From the NCBI RefSeq assembly GCF_000423945.1, contig NZ_KE384114.1, forward strand, positions 193,646 to 257,645: a stretch of DNA of 64,000 bases, given 5' to 3'. The notes under the pieces are model-generated. The model made no database searches, was not told where the DNA came from, and worked only from the letters and a program-made list of their open reading frames with translations. The translations under genes were made by a program, and so were the position numbers. This document shows, one piece after another, positions 1 to 9,276 of the stretch (position 1 is the first letter of the stretch; the number at the start of each line of letters is the position of its first letter). The DNA comes from Butyrivibrio sp. XPD2002 (GTDB lineage: Bacteria > Bacillota > Clostridia > Lachnospirales > Lachnospiraceae).

Positions 1-1
1 T

Positions 2-598
2 CTGATCGAGGTTGCGAAGGGCTGTAAGGCAGCAGGTTTTGATGAGGTTCAGTATGACTATGTGAGATTTCCTACCGGAATAAAGGAAGAGGATCTGGGA
101 ATCAACGGCTACGGCAGGCGCAGGGCGGTATATGGGTTCGTTCGCTATGCTCACGCTAACCTTAGTGCAGAGAATATCCCCTTATCTCTTGATGTTTTCG
201 GAACAATTATAAATTCTGCCGTTGACAGCAACATTGTTGGGCAGGAGTATTCCTGGCTTTCCATGGACTGCGAGTACCTCTCACCCATGATCTATCCCTC
301 TCATTACTATGAAGGCTCCATGGGAATTGATTATCCGGACCTTCACCCTTATGAGACCATAGATGGTGCGATGAAGAACTCAGATGCGGCATTAAAAGTA
401 GTTAATCCCAAGGGCACACGCAAACAGGCAAAGGTACGTCCATGGCTTCAGGGCTTTACTGCTTCATACCTTAGTAAATACAAGGACTACGGCGTAGAAG
501 AGCTAAAGGACCAGATCAAAGCTGTGAATGATAACGGCGTATATTCCTGGATTATCTGGAATCCTTCATGTAAGTATCAGTGGGATGCTTTTAAATAA
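2..598 (+). CDS. Putative glycoside hydrolase (DUF4015), 3' part
   Basis: The frame is open from the first bases of the window, so the gene begins upstream and only about 198 C-terminal residues are visible. They carry the hallmarks of the DUF4015 putative glycosyl hydrolase barrel: QYDYVRFP near the start, LSLDVFG, SPMIYPSHY and RPWLQGF near the end. An in-frame ATG at 62 lies inside the domain and is not the real start. The protein probably acts on a polysaccharide outside the cell, but the substrate is unknown. It converges tightly on the MATE gene, with 5 bases between the stops and no room for a separate terminator. Confidence 0.8.
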   Translation: MIEVAKGCKAAGFDEVQYDYVRFPTGIKEEDLGINGYGRRRAVYGFVRYAHANLSAENIPLSLDVFGTIINSAVDSNIVGQEYSWLSMDCEYLSPMIYPSHYYEGSMGIDYPDLHPYETIDGAMKNSDAALKVVNPKGTRKQAKVRPWLQGFTASYLSKYKDYGVEELKDQIKAVNDNGVYSWIIWNPSCKYQWDAFK

Positions 599-603
599 AA
601 TCC

Positions 604-1968
604 TCACTGCACCTGAACCTTCGCGTGCTGTCCGACGTTCCTTCTCTGGAAATAAGTCCAGTAACGAACCCATGCGGTAGCGCCGCTGAGGAACCATACG
701 ATTCCGGAGGAGAGCCATATTCCCATAGCGCCAAAGCCAAGGTAAGAGGTCATGAGAAGCGGAATTGTGAATCTGCCGATAACCTCGATCACTCCGTTGA
801 ACAGGGAGAAGAAGGCATCGCCGATTCCTGTGAGCACTCCGCGGACAACGTAGATCATTCCAAGAGCAAGATAGAACAGACTTGTTATCTTAAGTCCATT
901 TGCGCCGAGGGCGATGACCTGCTCATCTGTCACGAACATACTGGTGATGGCTCTTCCGAAGAGTTGCATTGCTACAACAAGAACTGCAGTCAGCACAGCC
1001 ATGATAAAGAGTCCTGTTTTGTAGCCTGCATATACGCGGTCATTTCTCTTGGCACCGTAGTTCTGCCCGCTGTAGGTTGAAAGTGAAGCGCCGAGAGTCT
1101 GGTAGGGCTGGTGGATCAGCTGCTCGATACGGTTTGTTGCTGTAAAAGCTGCTACAACAACAGTTCCGTAGGAGTTGACGATCCTCTGGACTGCCATGGC
1201 AGATATCGCGATAAGACTAAACTGAATCGACATGGGTACACCCAGGCGAACGATCTTGTAGGTCATATCGAAGGTTATGGACATGTCTTCCTTACTGAAT
1301 CTGAAGTAAGGGTTAGTCTTATAAGCGTAAACAGCGCTAAGAAGCACGGAAATGAACTGTGCCAGCACTGTTGCAAGGGCAGCACCCATTATTCCGAATG
1401 AAAAGACGCAGACAAAAATGATATCCAGAACAATGTTGATAACTGTAGAAATAATAAGGAAATACAAGGGTGTTCTGGAGTCACCAAGGGCGCGCAGTAC
1501 TGAGGACAAATAGTTGTACAAAGAGACAAACAAAAGTCCTACGCACATGTAGCGCACATACAAAATGGCGTCAGAAAGAATAAGCTCCGGAGTACCCAAA
1601 AGCTTAAGCAGAGAGGGGGCCATCACAAAGCCAGTAACACCAAAAAAGACCGGAACAAGTAGCATTATAAGTCCGGTGTTTACTATACATTTTTTTACAT
1701 TGCTATCATCATGTGCCCCATAGAACTGGGATACCACGATTCCGCCGCCACCGCCGATTCCGTTGCACAGAGCAAAGAACAGGAAGGTGATGGAAGTGGT
1801 TGCGCCTACTGCTGCGAAGGCATCTGAACCGATGAATCTTCCTACGATCACTGAATCAGCGAGGTTGTATATTTGCTGGAAGATATTACCAATCAGGGTA
1901 GGTAGTGCAAACAGCAGGATGTGCCTTGCGGGGCTGCCCTTTGTCATATCTGTTATATTATTTTTCAT
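604..1968 (-). CDS. MATE family multidrug/metabolite exporter
   Basis: About 454 residues with twelve predicted membrane segments in two related halves. The N-terminal stretch PARHILLFALPTLIGNIF followed by YNLADSVIVGRFIG is typical of MATE cation-antiporters of the DinF/NorM superfamily. The start is placed at the ATG at 1968 because a GGAG lies nine bases upstream of it. An ATG at 1983 exists but overlaps that ribosome site. The gene is divergent from an AraC-type regulator that may control it. The substrate cannot be told from sequence. Confidence 0.88.
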   Translation of the reverse strand: MKNNITDMTKGSPARHILLFALPTLIGNIFQQIYNLADSVIVGRFIGSDAFAAVGATTSITFLFFALCNGIGGGGGIVVSQFYGAHDDSNVKKCIVNTGLIMLLVPVFFGVTGFVMAPSLLKLLGTPELILSDAILYVRYMCVGLLFVSLYNYLSSVLRALGDSRTPLYFLIISTVINIVLDIIFVCVFSFGIMGAALATVLAQFISVLLSAVYAYKTNPYFRFSKEDMSITFDMTYKIVRLGVPMSIQFSLIAISAMAVQRIVNSYGTVVVAAFTATNRIEQLIHQPYQTLGASLSTYSGQNYGAKRNDRVYAGYKTGLFIMAVLTAVLVVAMQLFGRAITSMFVTDEQVIALGANGLKITSLFYLALGMIYVVRGVLTGIGDAFFSLFNGVIEVIGRFTIPLLMTSYLGFGAMGIWLSSGIVWFLSGATAWVRYWTYFQRRNVGQHAKVQVQ

Positions 1969-2197
1969 TTTCAAAATCTCCATGAAAACATTTTTCAGTT
2001 TAGATGATTATAGTCCCACTGAAAAATAAAAATACTCAGTTGCTGTCATAAAAGTTATCATTTTTTGACATAATTGCACGACATTTGATTGTGTAAGTAA
2101 TATAATGGTAAATGAGCGGCAACTAAGAAGTAGATGAAAGAGCGATATAAAGGCTTGTATTTATAGAGAATAAGAGCATAGACAGGGTATATAAAGC

Positions 2198-3064
2198 ATG
2201 GATTACAGCAATTACGAGATATACGATTTTGATCACTACAGCGCGTTTAACATGGCGACCGGCTACAAGGAGAGAAGCTACCAGATGCACTGGCATTCCT
2301 ATGGTGAGATTCTGCTTGTTGGTCCCGGAAAAACGAATATATATATGGTCGGAAAAAATACTTATGAGCTTGTGCCGGATGATATAGTCCTGGTGTGGCC
2401 TATGGAAATGCATGCGATCGTGGATGCAGACAGGGAAAAGGCGGTGGTTATACAGTTTTCAAACTCTTTCATGAACTCCCTTTTCGACCTTCAGAGGGTC
2501 ATGCATCTGTATAGAAACCTCCATATTATCTGCGTGGAAGCCCATCCTGAGCTTGCGGCTAAGCTGAAGGTACTTATCGAAAAGATGAGGGATATCTTCT
2601 TTTCGGATAATCAGGAAAAGGAGATTAGGTGCTGCATGCTGCTGATGGAATTCATGCTGACGCTCCTTGAGCACAGAAATGAGCTTGCACCCGAGATGGA
2701 CGAGGAGCCTTACGGCTATGCCGATGACGTGATGCAGCGCATGATAAGGGTCACCGATTATATCAAGAATAACCTCACAGCTGACGATCTCTCCCAGGGC
2801 ACCATGGCTGAGATGGCAGGAATCAGCAGGGATTATTTTTCAAGGATATTTAAAAATGCCACCGGCATGAACTACAGCAAGTGGCTCAACATGATAAGGC
2901 TTGAAAAGGCATCGGAGCTCCTGACAGAGGATGGCAGAACCCTCACGGAGGTCGCCATGTTATCGGGCTTCCAGAGCATCCCCAGCTTTAACAGAGTGTT
3001 CCGCGAGGAGAAGGGCATGACTCCCAGGGACTACAGAGCGCTGTTTGTAAGTCAATCTGATTAA
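2198..3064 (+). CDS. AraC family transcriptional regulator with cupin-like sensor
   Basis: 288 residues. The N-terminal part (about 20-150) has an AraC-type cupin arm with MHWHSYGEILLV and ADDIVL-like turns, suited to small-ligand sensing. The C-terminal 100 residues hold two helix-turn-helix motifs, with GISRDYFSRIFKNATG and LTEVAMLSGFQSIPSFNRVF, and the usual ending GMTPRDYR. It is divergent from the MATE exporter gene, with 229 bases between the starts, so regulation of that exporter is a reasonable inference. A terminator follows the stop. Confidence 0.9.
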   Translation: MDYSNYEIYDFDHYSAFNMATGYKERSYQMHWHSYGEILLVGPGKTNIYMVGKNTYELVPDDIVLVWPMEMHAIVDADREKAVVIQFSNSFMNSLFDLQRVMHLYRNLHIICVEAHPELAAKLKVLIEKMRDIFFSDNQEKEIRCCMLLMEFMLTLLEHRNELAPEMDEEPYGYADDVMQRMIRVTDYIKNNLTADDLSQGTMAEMAGISRDYFSRIFKNATGMNYSKWLNMIRLEKASELLTEDGRTLTEVAMLSGFQSIPSFNRVFREEKGMTPRDYRALFVSQSD

Positions 3065-3072
3065 AAAACATG

Positions 3073-3107
3073 GCAGTCCGGAGTCACATTTCCGGATTGC
3101 TTTTTTT
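3073..3107 (+). terminator. Intrinsic terminator of the AraC gene
   Basis: GCAGTCCGGA pairs with TCCGGATTGC (one G-T pair), followed by a run of eight T. It starts nine bases after the stop codon. Confidence 0.85.
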
Positions 3108-3171
3108 TACATATTCTGTATTGTATAATTTACATAAAAATAATCAGATACATGGATTTCCCAGAGGTGGA

Positions 3172-3240
3172 ATGAGTATATTAGATTCAGACATAGAGGA
3201 GCGTGCTACGGAGGTAATAAAAAAATGGATACAGTTGTAA
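3172..3240 (+). CDS. Possible 22-codon leader ORF
   Basis: ATG preceded closely by AGAGGTGG. It encodes about 22 residues (begins MSILDSDIEERATE) and its stop overlaps the first codons of the next gene. It could be a translated leader that couples translation, or chance. No family is recognised. Confidence 0.25.
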   Translation: MSILDSDIEERATEVIKKWIQL

Positions 3241-3530
3241 AAGAGGGATGGTTCAAGTTAAGTCTCCCTGAACAAATGGTTAACATTGGAAATGAAGTTA
3301 AAAGAGCAGTACGTTTCGATAAAGATAATGAAAAGAAAAGGAGTTTTATAGAGAAGGCTCTGCAGTATATGGAATTAACAATGAGTGATCCCAAGAATAA
3401 TAAAGTGCTTCCAGAACTAAGGATGGGAAAGGAAGTACTAGAGGATTATATTGGAAATCATTACTTGAATTACACCAAGGAACAAATAATAGATTATTAT
3501 TTAAGCTTTGTTTATATGCTTAAAGCATAA
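3225..3530 (+). CDS. Small helical protein of unknown function
   Basis: 101 residues, predicted all-helical and cytosolic, with a good GGAGG site. The N-terminal pattern WFKLSLPEQMVNIGNEVKRA followed by a middle segment like ALQYMELTMSDPKN resembles a family of small uncharacterised proteins common in Clostridia and their mobile regions; this recollection needs checking. No catalytic motif is visible. It stands alone between the AraC regulator and the convergent esterase operon. Confidence 0.6.
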   Translation: MDTVVKEGWFKLSLPEQMVNIGNEVKRAVRFDKDNEKKRSFIEKALQYMELTMSDPKNNKVLPELRMGKEVLEDYIGNHYLNYTKEQIIDYYLSFVYMLKA

Positions 3531-3640
3531 TAGACAATATATATAATTATGACAAAATTTCAGGAGCAGTACTTTAGGGGATCCTTGATCAGGATTAAGG
3601 AAACGTAATGCAAATGACTAAATTGCCATCTGTCAGAAAT

Positions 3641-3687
3641 AAAACGGAGATAATAGCTTAGAAGAAATAGCTGTTATCTCCGTTTTA
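3641..3687. terminator. Bidirectional terminator
   Basis: AAAACGGAGATAA pairs with TTATCTCCGTTTT, with further inner pairing (TAGCT/ATAGCT). A and T runs on both sides serve both the small gene on the left and the esterase on the minus strand. Confidence 0.88.
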
Positions 3688-3698
3688 TTTCATTATAA

Positions 3699-5495
3699 TC
3701 AATATCCCTGATAGGCGTCGATCAGCTTGTTCAGCTCCTTGTATGGATTGACGATGAGCCGGATTGTGTCGTTCAGCTCAAGTAGCTGGTCCTCCTCGCT
3801 GTTCCACTGAGGCCAGTGTGCCAGACCTCCCTCATTGGGATCACCGGTCTTGGCGAAGTTGGTCCAGTAGCTCACCATGAGCTCAGAGAGTGCTTCGTCC
3901 TTTTCGCTGTACATTCCGGGATGGCGCCAGAGATTGCCGTAGGCGTAGACCATCTCACCGGCGTGATTGTTGCTTAAGTACTTATTTGTTTTTGTGAAAA
4001 AGTACTGATATACAGGCTTTCCCTGCTGCTCCATGTACCTGCTCCATACAAAGTGGCTGTAGGAAAACCAGGCATCACTGTAGATAAAATTGGCACTTCC
4101 CTTGGCTTCTCCGCCGGCATCTATGATAAATGCCTCATCGCGGGTTATACTATCTGGAGGAACTACGGCAATAGCCTTTCTTGTGTAGGTTCCAAGAACC
4201 GGTACCAGTACCTGTTCGTAGTTGTCGTTTGTAACCTTGGTATCGAGCATGAAGGCATCTGCTTCCTTTAAATTGGAGCCGTTTAAAAGCGCCTGCTCGT
4301 GATTTTTGCCCTTTTCGTAGGTGAGGTAGGGCGCTTCCGTTATGGCGTAGCCATCGATGCACATGCTGTCATTTACGGAGCTTGTGGTTATCAGCTTTTT
4401 AGCGCTTACCTTTCGGAGATCCTCAATATTTTTAGCCCTGAATTCCTCCATGACTGTCTTGCCCTCTTCAAGAGCTTCCGGCATGGTGCGGAAGGTGTGA
4501 TAGGGCTTCTTTACAGCAATTCCGCTGCTTTCTGCGATCGCCCTTACGAAAAGTCCCTCAGTCAGAGGAGATACGCACAGCGCATTTACGCTGGAGGAGC
4601 CTGCGGATTCACCCGCAATCGTGATGTTATCGGGATCGCCACCAAAGGCGCCGATATTTTCATGCACCCATTTTAGTGCCATTATCTGATCGAGAAGTCC
4701 GTAGTCACCGGTGGTTCCATTGGGGGATTCAGCCGCCAGCTCGTCATTTGCCATGTAGCCCAAGACACCAAGTCTGTATGCAAAATTGACCAGGATGACA
4801 CCCTTTTTAGCGAAACTTTCTCCGCGATATTCCGTATAAAATGACTGGCCTGTGGTGAGGGAACCGCCATGTATGAAAAATACTACAGGGAGCGGTTCAC
4901 CTGCGTAGTCAGCAGGCGCGAAAACATTCAGATAAAGGCAATCCTCGCTCATGGCATTTTTATACTGATCATCCAGTGAAAACCTGTAATCATGGGTACC
5001 AAGAATGCTCGAAAGAGAGGAGAGAAGCGGTGAAGTAACAGGCTGCATTGCCATGGGACCAAAAGTGTCGCAGACTCTTACGCCTTCCCACTTTTCAGAG
5101 GCCTCTGGCTCCTTCCAGCGAAGCTCGTCGATTGGCGGCTTGGCGTAGGGGATTCCTGCGAATATCTGAACCCGCTGATCCTCGCTGTACACGCCAGTAA
5201 GGTCGCCCTGAGCCACATGAACAACCTCGGTGGCCTTGGGATTTTTATAGGTCACTGCTGGTGTCAGCTTTTCCGGAGGCGCGGTCACCAGATAGTTTAT
5301 TAAAAGAGTAAGCCCTAAAACCGCTGAAGCTATGACAAGCCTCTTAAAGTTCCACTGGTCCTTCTTTTTCAGGAAAAATCTGACACAGAAAAATGCCGCA
5401 AAAAGAAATATACCGACAGCCCATCCTGCCAGTATATTCTTAGATAACTCAAGTAAACATATGTAAATAGCTGCTATTATTATCAGTAAAATCAT
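3699..5495 (-). CDS. Membrane-anchored type B carboxylesterase
   Basis: 598 residues. Residues 1-70 hold two to three hydrophobic helices (MILLIIIAAIYICLLEL, then two more), which would anchor the enzyme so that the catalytic part faces outside. The rest is a carboxylesterase/lipase type B domain: YAYRLG-like core, nucleophile elbow GESAGSSSV, and the catalytic His in NHAGEMVYAYGNL. It hydrolyses carboxylic esters; the natural substrate is unknown. Its ATG overlaps the stop of the upstream zinc-ribbon gene by four bases, so the two are translationally coupled. Confidence 0.87.
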   Translation of the reverse strand: MILLIIIAAIYICLLELSKNILAGWAVGIFLFAAFFCVRFFLKKKDQWNFKRLVIASAVLGLTLLINYLVTAPPEKLTPAVTYKNPKATEVVHVAQGDLTGVYSEDQRVQIFAGIPYAKPPIDELRWKEPEASEKWEGVRVCDTFGPMAMQPVTSPLLSSLSSILGTHDYRFSLDDQYKNAMSEDCLYLNVFAPADYAGEPLPVVFFIHGGSLTTGQSFYTEYRGESFAKKGVILVNFAYRLGVLGYMANDELAAESPNGTTGDYGLLDQIMALKWVHENIGAFGGDPDNITIAGESAGSSSVNALCVSPLTEGLFVRAIAESSGIAVKKPYHTFRTMPEALEEGKTVMEEFRAKNIEDLRKVSAKKLITTSSVNDSMCIDGYAITEAPYLTYEKGKNHEQALLNGSNLKEADAFMLDTKVTNDNYEQVLVPVLGTYTRKAIAVVPPDSITRDEAFIIDAGGEAKGSANFIYSDAWFSYSHFVWSRYMEQQGKPVYQYFFTKTNKYLSNNHAGEMVYAYGNLWRHPGMYSEKDEALSELMVSYWTNFAKTGDPNEGGLAHWPQWNSEEDQLLELNDTIRLIVNPYKELNKLIDAYQGY

Positions 5496-5974
5496 TTCTT
5501 CTCGTCTTTCATGAATTGCATCTTGTTGTCGCCGGCTGCCTTAGGCTGAGCGATGGCAACGCCGATCTGCTCGGCCCTCTTCTTGTCACGCATGCACTGC
5601 GGACAGATGGTTCCGAAGTTGGTAGGGGTTCCGCAAACCTGACAGTAGTTTCCCATGATTATCTGCTTCATGCTGGGGTCGTCCTTGTACTGGATGCGGC
5701 CCTGCTTTATCCACTCCTTCACCTTGGAGAGAGGGAGATTGAAGTGCTCAGCAACCTGGTAATCCTTGACATCGTTTGCACGGATGTAATCGCGGACATC
5801 ACAAAAAAGCTCCTGCTCAGCGCACTTTGGACAAAGGTTCTTTTTCGAATCCTTCAGGAGCCTTCTGCCACAATTCAGGCATACCCTGGTCTGCGGCTCA
5901 TTGTCTTTATGAAGTTTGAGTTTATCACCCTGAAGAGCTTCAAATCTTTTCAGGTTCTTCTCATAATCATCCAT
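5492..5974 (-). CDS. Zinc-ribbon protein with central MerR-like helix-turn-helix
   Basis: 160 residues. A first zinc ribbon (CLNCGRRLL...CPKC, about 32-56) is followed by a helix-turn-helix-like stretch (DYQVAEHFNLPLSKVKEWIK, about 76-95) and a second ribbon (CQVCGTPT...CPQC, about 115-135). The organisation recalls the flagellar-operon TIGR03826/YvyF type proteins, but no flagellar gene is nearby. It is coupled by an ATGA overlap to the esterase. Its role is unknown: a regulator or an adaptor are both possible. Confidence 0.75.
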   Translation of the reverse strand: MDDYEKNLKRFEALQGDKLKLHKDNEPQTRVCLNCGRRLLKDSKKNLCPKCAEQELFCDVRDYIRANDVKDYQVAEHFNLPLSKVKEWIKQGRIQYKDDPSMKQIIMGNYCQVCGTPTNFGTICPQCMRDKKRAEQIGVAIAQPKAAGDNKMQFMKDEKK

Positions 5975-6181
5975 ACTTATATTTTAAATCGTATAGAATC
6001 AAATTTAAATATGTGACAAGCAGTTTATATTTATTTAATGATATTACGGTGTTTTATTTTATTGCATATGATAATACCTCGTGATATACTTACTGAGTTT
6101 TGAAAACAAATAACATTGATTTCCTATTATTAATAGTAACAATGTCCAATCAATAGAAGCATTTATGTACGGAGGAAAACC

Positions 6182-8023
6182 ATGAAACAGACAAGAAACG
6201 ATGTCAGAAACGTAGCAATTATCGCCCACGTCGATCACGGTAAAACAACACTGGTTGACGGACTGCTTAGACAGAGCGGAGTATTCCGTGAGGGCCAGGA
6301 CGTCGTAGAGCGTGTTATGGACTCAGGCGATATCGAGCGTGAGCGTGGAATCACCATCATGTCCAAGAACACAGCCATCAGCTATAAAGACATTAAGATC
6401 AACATTATCGACACACCCGGCCACGCAGATTTCGGTGGAGAGGTAGAGCGAGTTCTTAAGATGGTTAATGGCGTTATTCTTGTTGTTGACGCTTTCGAGG
6501 GTGCAATGCCCCAGACCAAGTTCGTTCTTGGTAAGGCCATGGAGCTTAAGCTTCCCGTAATTGTTTGTATAAATAAGATCGATAGACCTGAGGCTCGTCC
6601 TAACGAGGTTATTGACGAGGTTCTTGAGCTTCTTCTTGACCTTGGTGCAGATGATAAGCAGCTTGACTGTCCTTTCGTATTCGCATCTGCTAAGGCAGGT
6701 ATTTCATCAATGTCACTTGATGAGCCCGGAAGCGACCTTAAGCCTCTTCTTGACACTATCATCAACTACATCCCTGCTCCTGTAGGTGATCCTGATGCCA
6801 GCACACAGATGCTCATCAGCACAATCGATTACAACGAGTATGTTGGTCGTATCGGTGTAGGAAAAATTGATAACGGTACACTTAAGGTTAACCAGGAGGT
6901 TGTTATCGTCAATCACCATGAGCCTGATAGAATGATCAAGACTAAGGTAAGTAAGCTTTATGAGTTTGAAGGCCTTGGCAAGGTTGAGGTTCAGGAGGCA
7001 GGAATCGGTGCAATCGTTGCTGTATCCGGTATTTCAGAGCTTAAGATCGGTGATACACTTTGTGCAGTTGATGCTCAGAATGCTATTCCTTTCCAGAAGA
7101 TTTCCGAGCCTACAATTTCAATGAACTTCATCGTTAATGATTCACCTCTTGCAGGCCAGGAAGGTAAATATGTAACATCACGTCACATCCGTGACCGTCT
7201 TTATAAGGAGCTTAACACAGACGTATCCCTCAGAGTTGAGGATACAGATACCACAGAGACCTTCAAGGTTTCAGGACGTGGTGAGCTTCACCTTTCAGTT
7301 CTTATCGAGACAATGCGTCGTGAGGGCTATGAGTTCGCAGTAAGTAAGGCTGAGGTTATCTACAAGACCGACGAGAACGGCAAGAAGCTCGAGCCTATGG
7401 AGAAGTGCTACATCGACGTTCCCGAGGAATTCTCAGGAAGCGTTATCCAGAAGCTCGGTGAGAGAAAGGGTGAGATGATCAACATGGGACTTGCAAACGG
7501 TGGTTACACACGCCTTGAGTTCCTTATCCCTTCAAGAGGACTTATCGGTTACAGAGGTGAGTTCATGACAGATACCAAGGGTAACGGTATCATGAACACA
7601 ATCTTTGATGGATATGCTCCTTACAAGGGAGATATCTCCTATCGTAAGCAGGGTTCACTTATCTCTTTCGAGACAGGTGAAGCCGTTACTTACGGTCTGT
7701 TCAATGCACAGGAGCGTGGACAGCTCTTTATCGCTCCCGGCGACAAGGTTTACTCAGGAATGGTAATCGGTACATCAGGTAAGAGCGAGGACATCGAGGT
7801 TAACGTTTGTAAGACAAAGCACCTCACAAATACAAGAACCTCTTCAGCAGATGAAGCTCTTAGACTTGTTCCTCCGCGTATCATGTCACTTGAGCAGTGC
7901 ATCGACTTCATCGATACAGACGAGCTGCTTGAGGTTACACCTATGACTCTCAGAATCCGTAAGAAGATTCTTGATCCTACTCTTAGAAAGAGAGCAGGCT
8001 TCGCTGCTAAAAACAAAAAGTAA
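6182..8023 (+). CDS. bipA: Ribosome-associated GTPase BipA/TypA
   Basis: 613 residues, the usual family length. G1 [11 protein letters not shown]3 [10 protein letters not shown] and G4 NKIDRPEA are intact, followed by the EF-G-like domains and the BipA-specific C-terminal domain ([32 protein letters not shown]). It is a translational GTPase that binds the ribosome, aids 50S maturation and growth under stress. A strong ribosome site (ACGGAGGAAAACC) precedes the ATG. It is a single gene with its own structured terminator. Confidence 0.97.
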   Translation: MKQTRNDVRNVAIIAHVDHGKTTLVDGLLRQSGVFREGQDVVERVMDSGDIERERGITIMSKNTAISYKDIKINIIDTPGHADFGGEVERVLKMVNGVILVVDAFEGAMPQTKFVLGKAMELKLPVIVCINKIDRPEARPNEVIDEVLELLLDLGADDKQLDCPFVFASAKAGISSMSLDEPGSDLKPLLDTIINYIPAPVGDPDASTQMLISTIDYNEYVGRIGVGKIDNGTLKVNQEVVIVNHHEPDRMIKTKVSKLYEFEGLGKVEVQEAGIGAIVAVSGISELKIGDTLCAVDAQNAIPFQKISEPTISMNFIVNDSPLAGQEGKYVTSRHIRDRLYKELNTDVSLRVEDTDTTETFKVSGRGELHLSVLIETMRREGYEFAVSKAEVIYKTDENGKKLEPMEKCYIDVPEEFSGSVIQKLGERKGEMINMGLANGGYTRLEFLIPSRGLIGYRGEFMTDTKGNGIMNTIFDGYAPYKGDISYRKQGSLISFETGEAVTYGLFNAQERGQLFIAPGDKVYSGMVIGTSGKSEDIEVNVCKTKHLTNTRTSSADEALRLVPPRIMSLEQCIDFIDTDELLEVTPMTLRIRKKILDPTLRKRAGFAAKNKK

Positions 8024-8038
8024 AGAATAATAAACAGT

Positions 8039-8126
8039 GCCCTGGCAGATGCATCTTCACTTCCAGCCTCCGATAAGCTTCGCTTAAATCGGCTGGGCAG
8101 TGAACAAACATCCGCCAGGGCTTTTT
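8039..8126 (+). terminator. Large nested-hairpin terminator of bipA
   Basis: GCCCTGGCAGATG pairs with CATCCGCCAGGGC (one mismatch), followed by TTTTT. The 57-base loop folds further: TTCACT with AGTGAA, CCAGCC with GGCTGG and CCGAT with ATCGG around a TTCG tip. The whole 88 bases are one long cruciform, unusual for a plain terminator. Confidence 0.8.
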
Positions 8127-8320
8127 ATTACCCTTTAGACATTAATGAGCTTGTAAAAGACAGGGAAAATGCTGACTTCCAGAAATGGATCAGTAAGTAT
8201 GCAGAGCGGTTTAAGGATATCTCAGATCTTCAGGATATACCGACAGCGCCCTGCTTCTATGATCCGATTCGTCCGGATTATGTGAGAAAATTCTTCCACG
8301 AGATTTTCTTTGGTGTATAA
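8102..8320 (+). pseudogene. C-terminal remnant of an unidentified protein
   Basis: A 72-codon open frame without a start codon that ends in TAA. It reads like real coding sequence (PLDINELVKDRENADF, PDYVRKFFHEIFFGV) and its beginning is replaced by the bipA terminator hairpin. This suggests a gene truncated by a deletion or by insertion of the hairpin element. The family is not recognised. Confidence 0.5.
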
Positions 8321-8344
8321 GGAAGTAGCATAAATTATTGTGTC

Positions 8345-8385
8345 CACAAAATATACTTGACAGTATATTTTGTGACAATTATAAT
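8345..8385 (+). promoter_or_regulatory. Consensus promoter inside a perfect palindrome
   Basis: -35 TTGACA (8357-8362), 17-base spacer, -10 TATAAT (8380-8385). The TTGACA is exactly the 6-base centre of a perfect inverted repeat with 12-base arms (CACAAAATATAC and its complement, 8345-8356 and 8363-8374). A dimeric repressor bound here would block the promoter of the methyltransferase gene. Confidence 0.85.
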
Positions 8386-8423
8386 CGTGTCTAATTATTT
8401 TCAGAAAATTGGAGGAGCAAAGT

Positions 8424-9218
8424 ATGGAAAAAAGAGAGACGATTGTAAAGGGTTTTTATGCGAAATATCCGGAGGAAAACAGGCTGGATGCTTCCAGGCA
8501 GGGACAGGTTGAGTACATAACCACCATGCACTATATCCACAAATATTTAGGTGAAGGCAAAAAGGTTGCCGAGATAGGTGCAGGCACAGGAAGAATTTCT
8601 ATAGCACTTGCTAACGAAGGCTTAGACGTAACAGCGATTGAATACTCTGATTCCAATTTTGATAAACTCCAAAAGAATGCAGAAGGCATTGATAACATTA
8701 AGACATATCACGGTGATGCGGTAAATCTTAATATGCTTGAAGATGAAAGCTTTGATATGACACTTTTGTTTGGACCAATGTATCACCTCTATACAGAGGA
8801 AGAGCAGCTGGCAGCGCTCAGAGAAGCAAAGCGTGTAACCAAGAAGGGCGGTGTTATCCTCATTGCATTCATTTCTGTTTATGCGATCATGGACACTAAC
8901 TATCTGTGTAACCAGTGCGGAACCTTCCAGGAAGGATTTCGTGAGAACTTCACAGAAGATTTCAAAAACAGACATTTCGCGGAGCAGCTTTTTACTGGCT
9001 TCGATATTGTTGAATTCGAGGAACTGCTTGGTAAGACACCGCTTGAAATCATAACTACTGCCGCTACGGATGGTGTTCTTGAGCTTGCACAGGGTCGCAG
9101 CGACTTTGACTTAGACGGAGAGAATTTTGATAAGTACGTCAAATATCATCTCGCATTTTGTGAAAAGAGAGAGCTTCTAGGTCATTCAAGCCACTTGCTG
9201 ACTGTATGTAGGAATTAG
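8424..9218 (+). CDS. SAM-dependent class I methyltransferase
   Basis: 264 residues. Motif I VAEIGAGTGRISIALA binds S-adenosylmethionine; acidic VTAIEYS and the motif IV-like FDMTLLFGPMYHL follow, typical of small-molecule methyltransferases of the UbiE/type-11 superfamily. The start is the ATG at 8424, behind GGAGGAG; an in-frame TTG at 8409 is less likely. The palindromic promoter upstream suggests tight repression, so this may be an inducible modification or detoxification enzyme. The acceptor is unknown. Confidence 0.85.
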   Translation: MEKRETIVKGFYAKYPEENRLDASRQGQVEYITTMHYIHKYLGEGKKVAEIGAGTGRISIALANEGLDVTAIEYSDSNFDKLQKNAEGIDNIKTYHGDAVNLNMLEDESFDMTLLFGPMYHLYTEEEQLAALREAKRVTKKGGVILIAFISVYAIMDTNYLCNQCGTFQEGFRENFTEDFKNRHFAEQLFTGFDIVEFEELLGKTPLEIITTAATDGVLELAQGRSDFDLDGENFDKYVKYHLAFCEKRELLGHSSHLLTVCRN

Positions 9219-9238
9219 TAATTAGTTTAAACAATAAG

Positions 9239-9276
9239 AGCTGATTATCACAGTATGGTGATAGCTGGCTTTTTTT
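9239..9276 (+). terminator. Terminator of the methyltransferase gene
   Basis: Imperfect hairpin: AGCTGATTATCAC against GTGATAGCT, followed by a run of seven T. Confidence 0.75.

Noticed and set aside
625..1080. 151-codon ORF antisense to the MATE gene
   Set aside because: It lies fully opposite a clear MATE gene, lacks a ribosome site and has no protein-like pattern. The same reasoning applies to the other long antisense or shifted frames, for example 39088-39681 and 54411-55118.
5516..6016. 166-codon ORF opposite the zinc-ribbon gene
   Set aside because: The minus-strand gene has two intact zinc ribbons and couples to the esterase by ATGA overlap. The plus-strand frame is its shadow.
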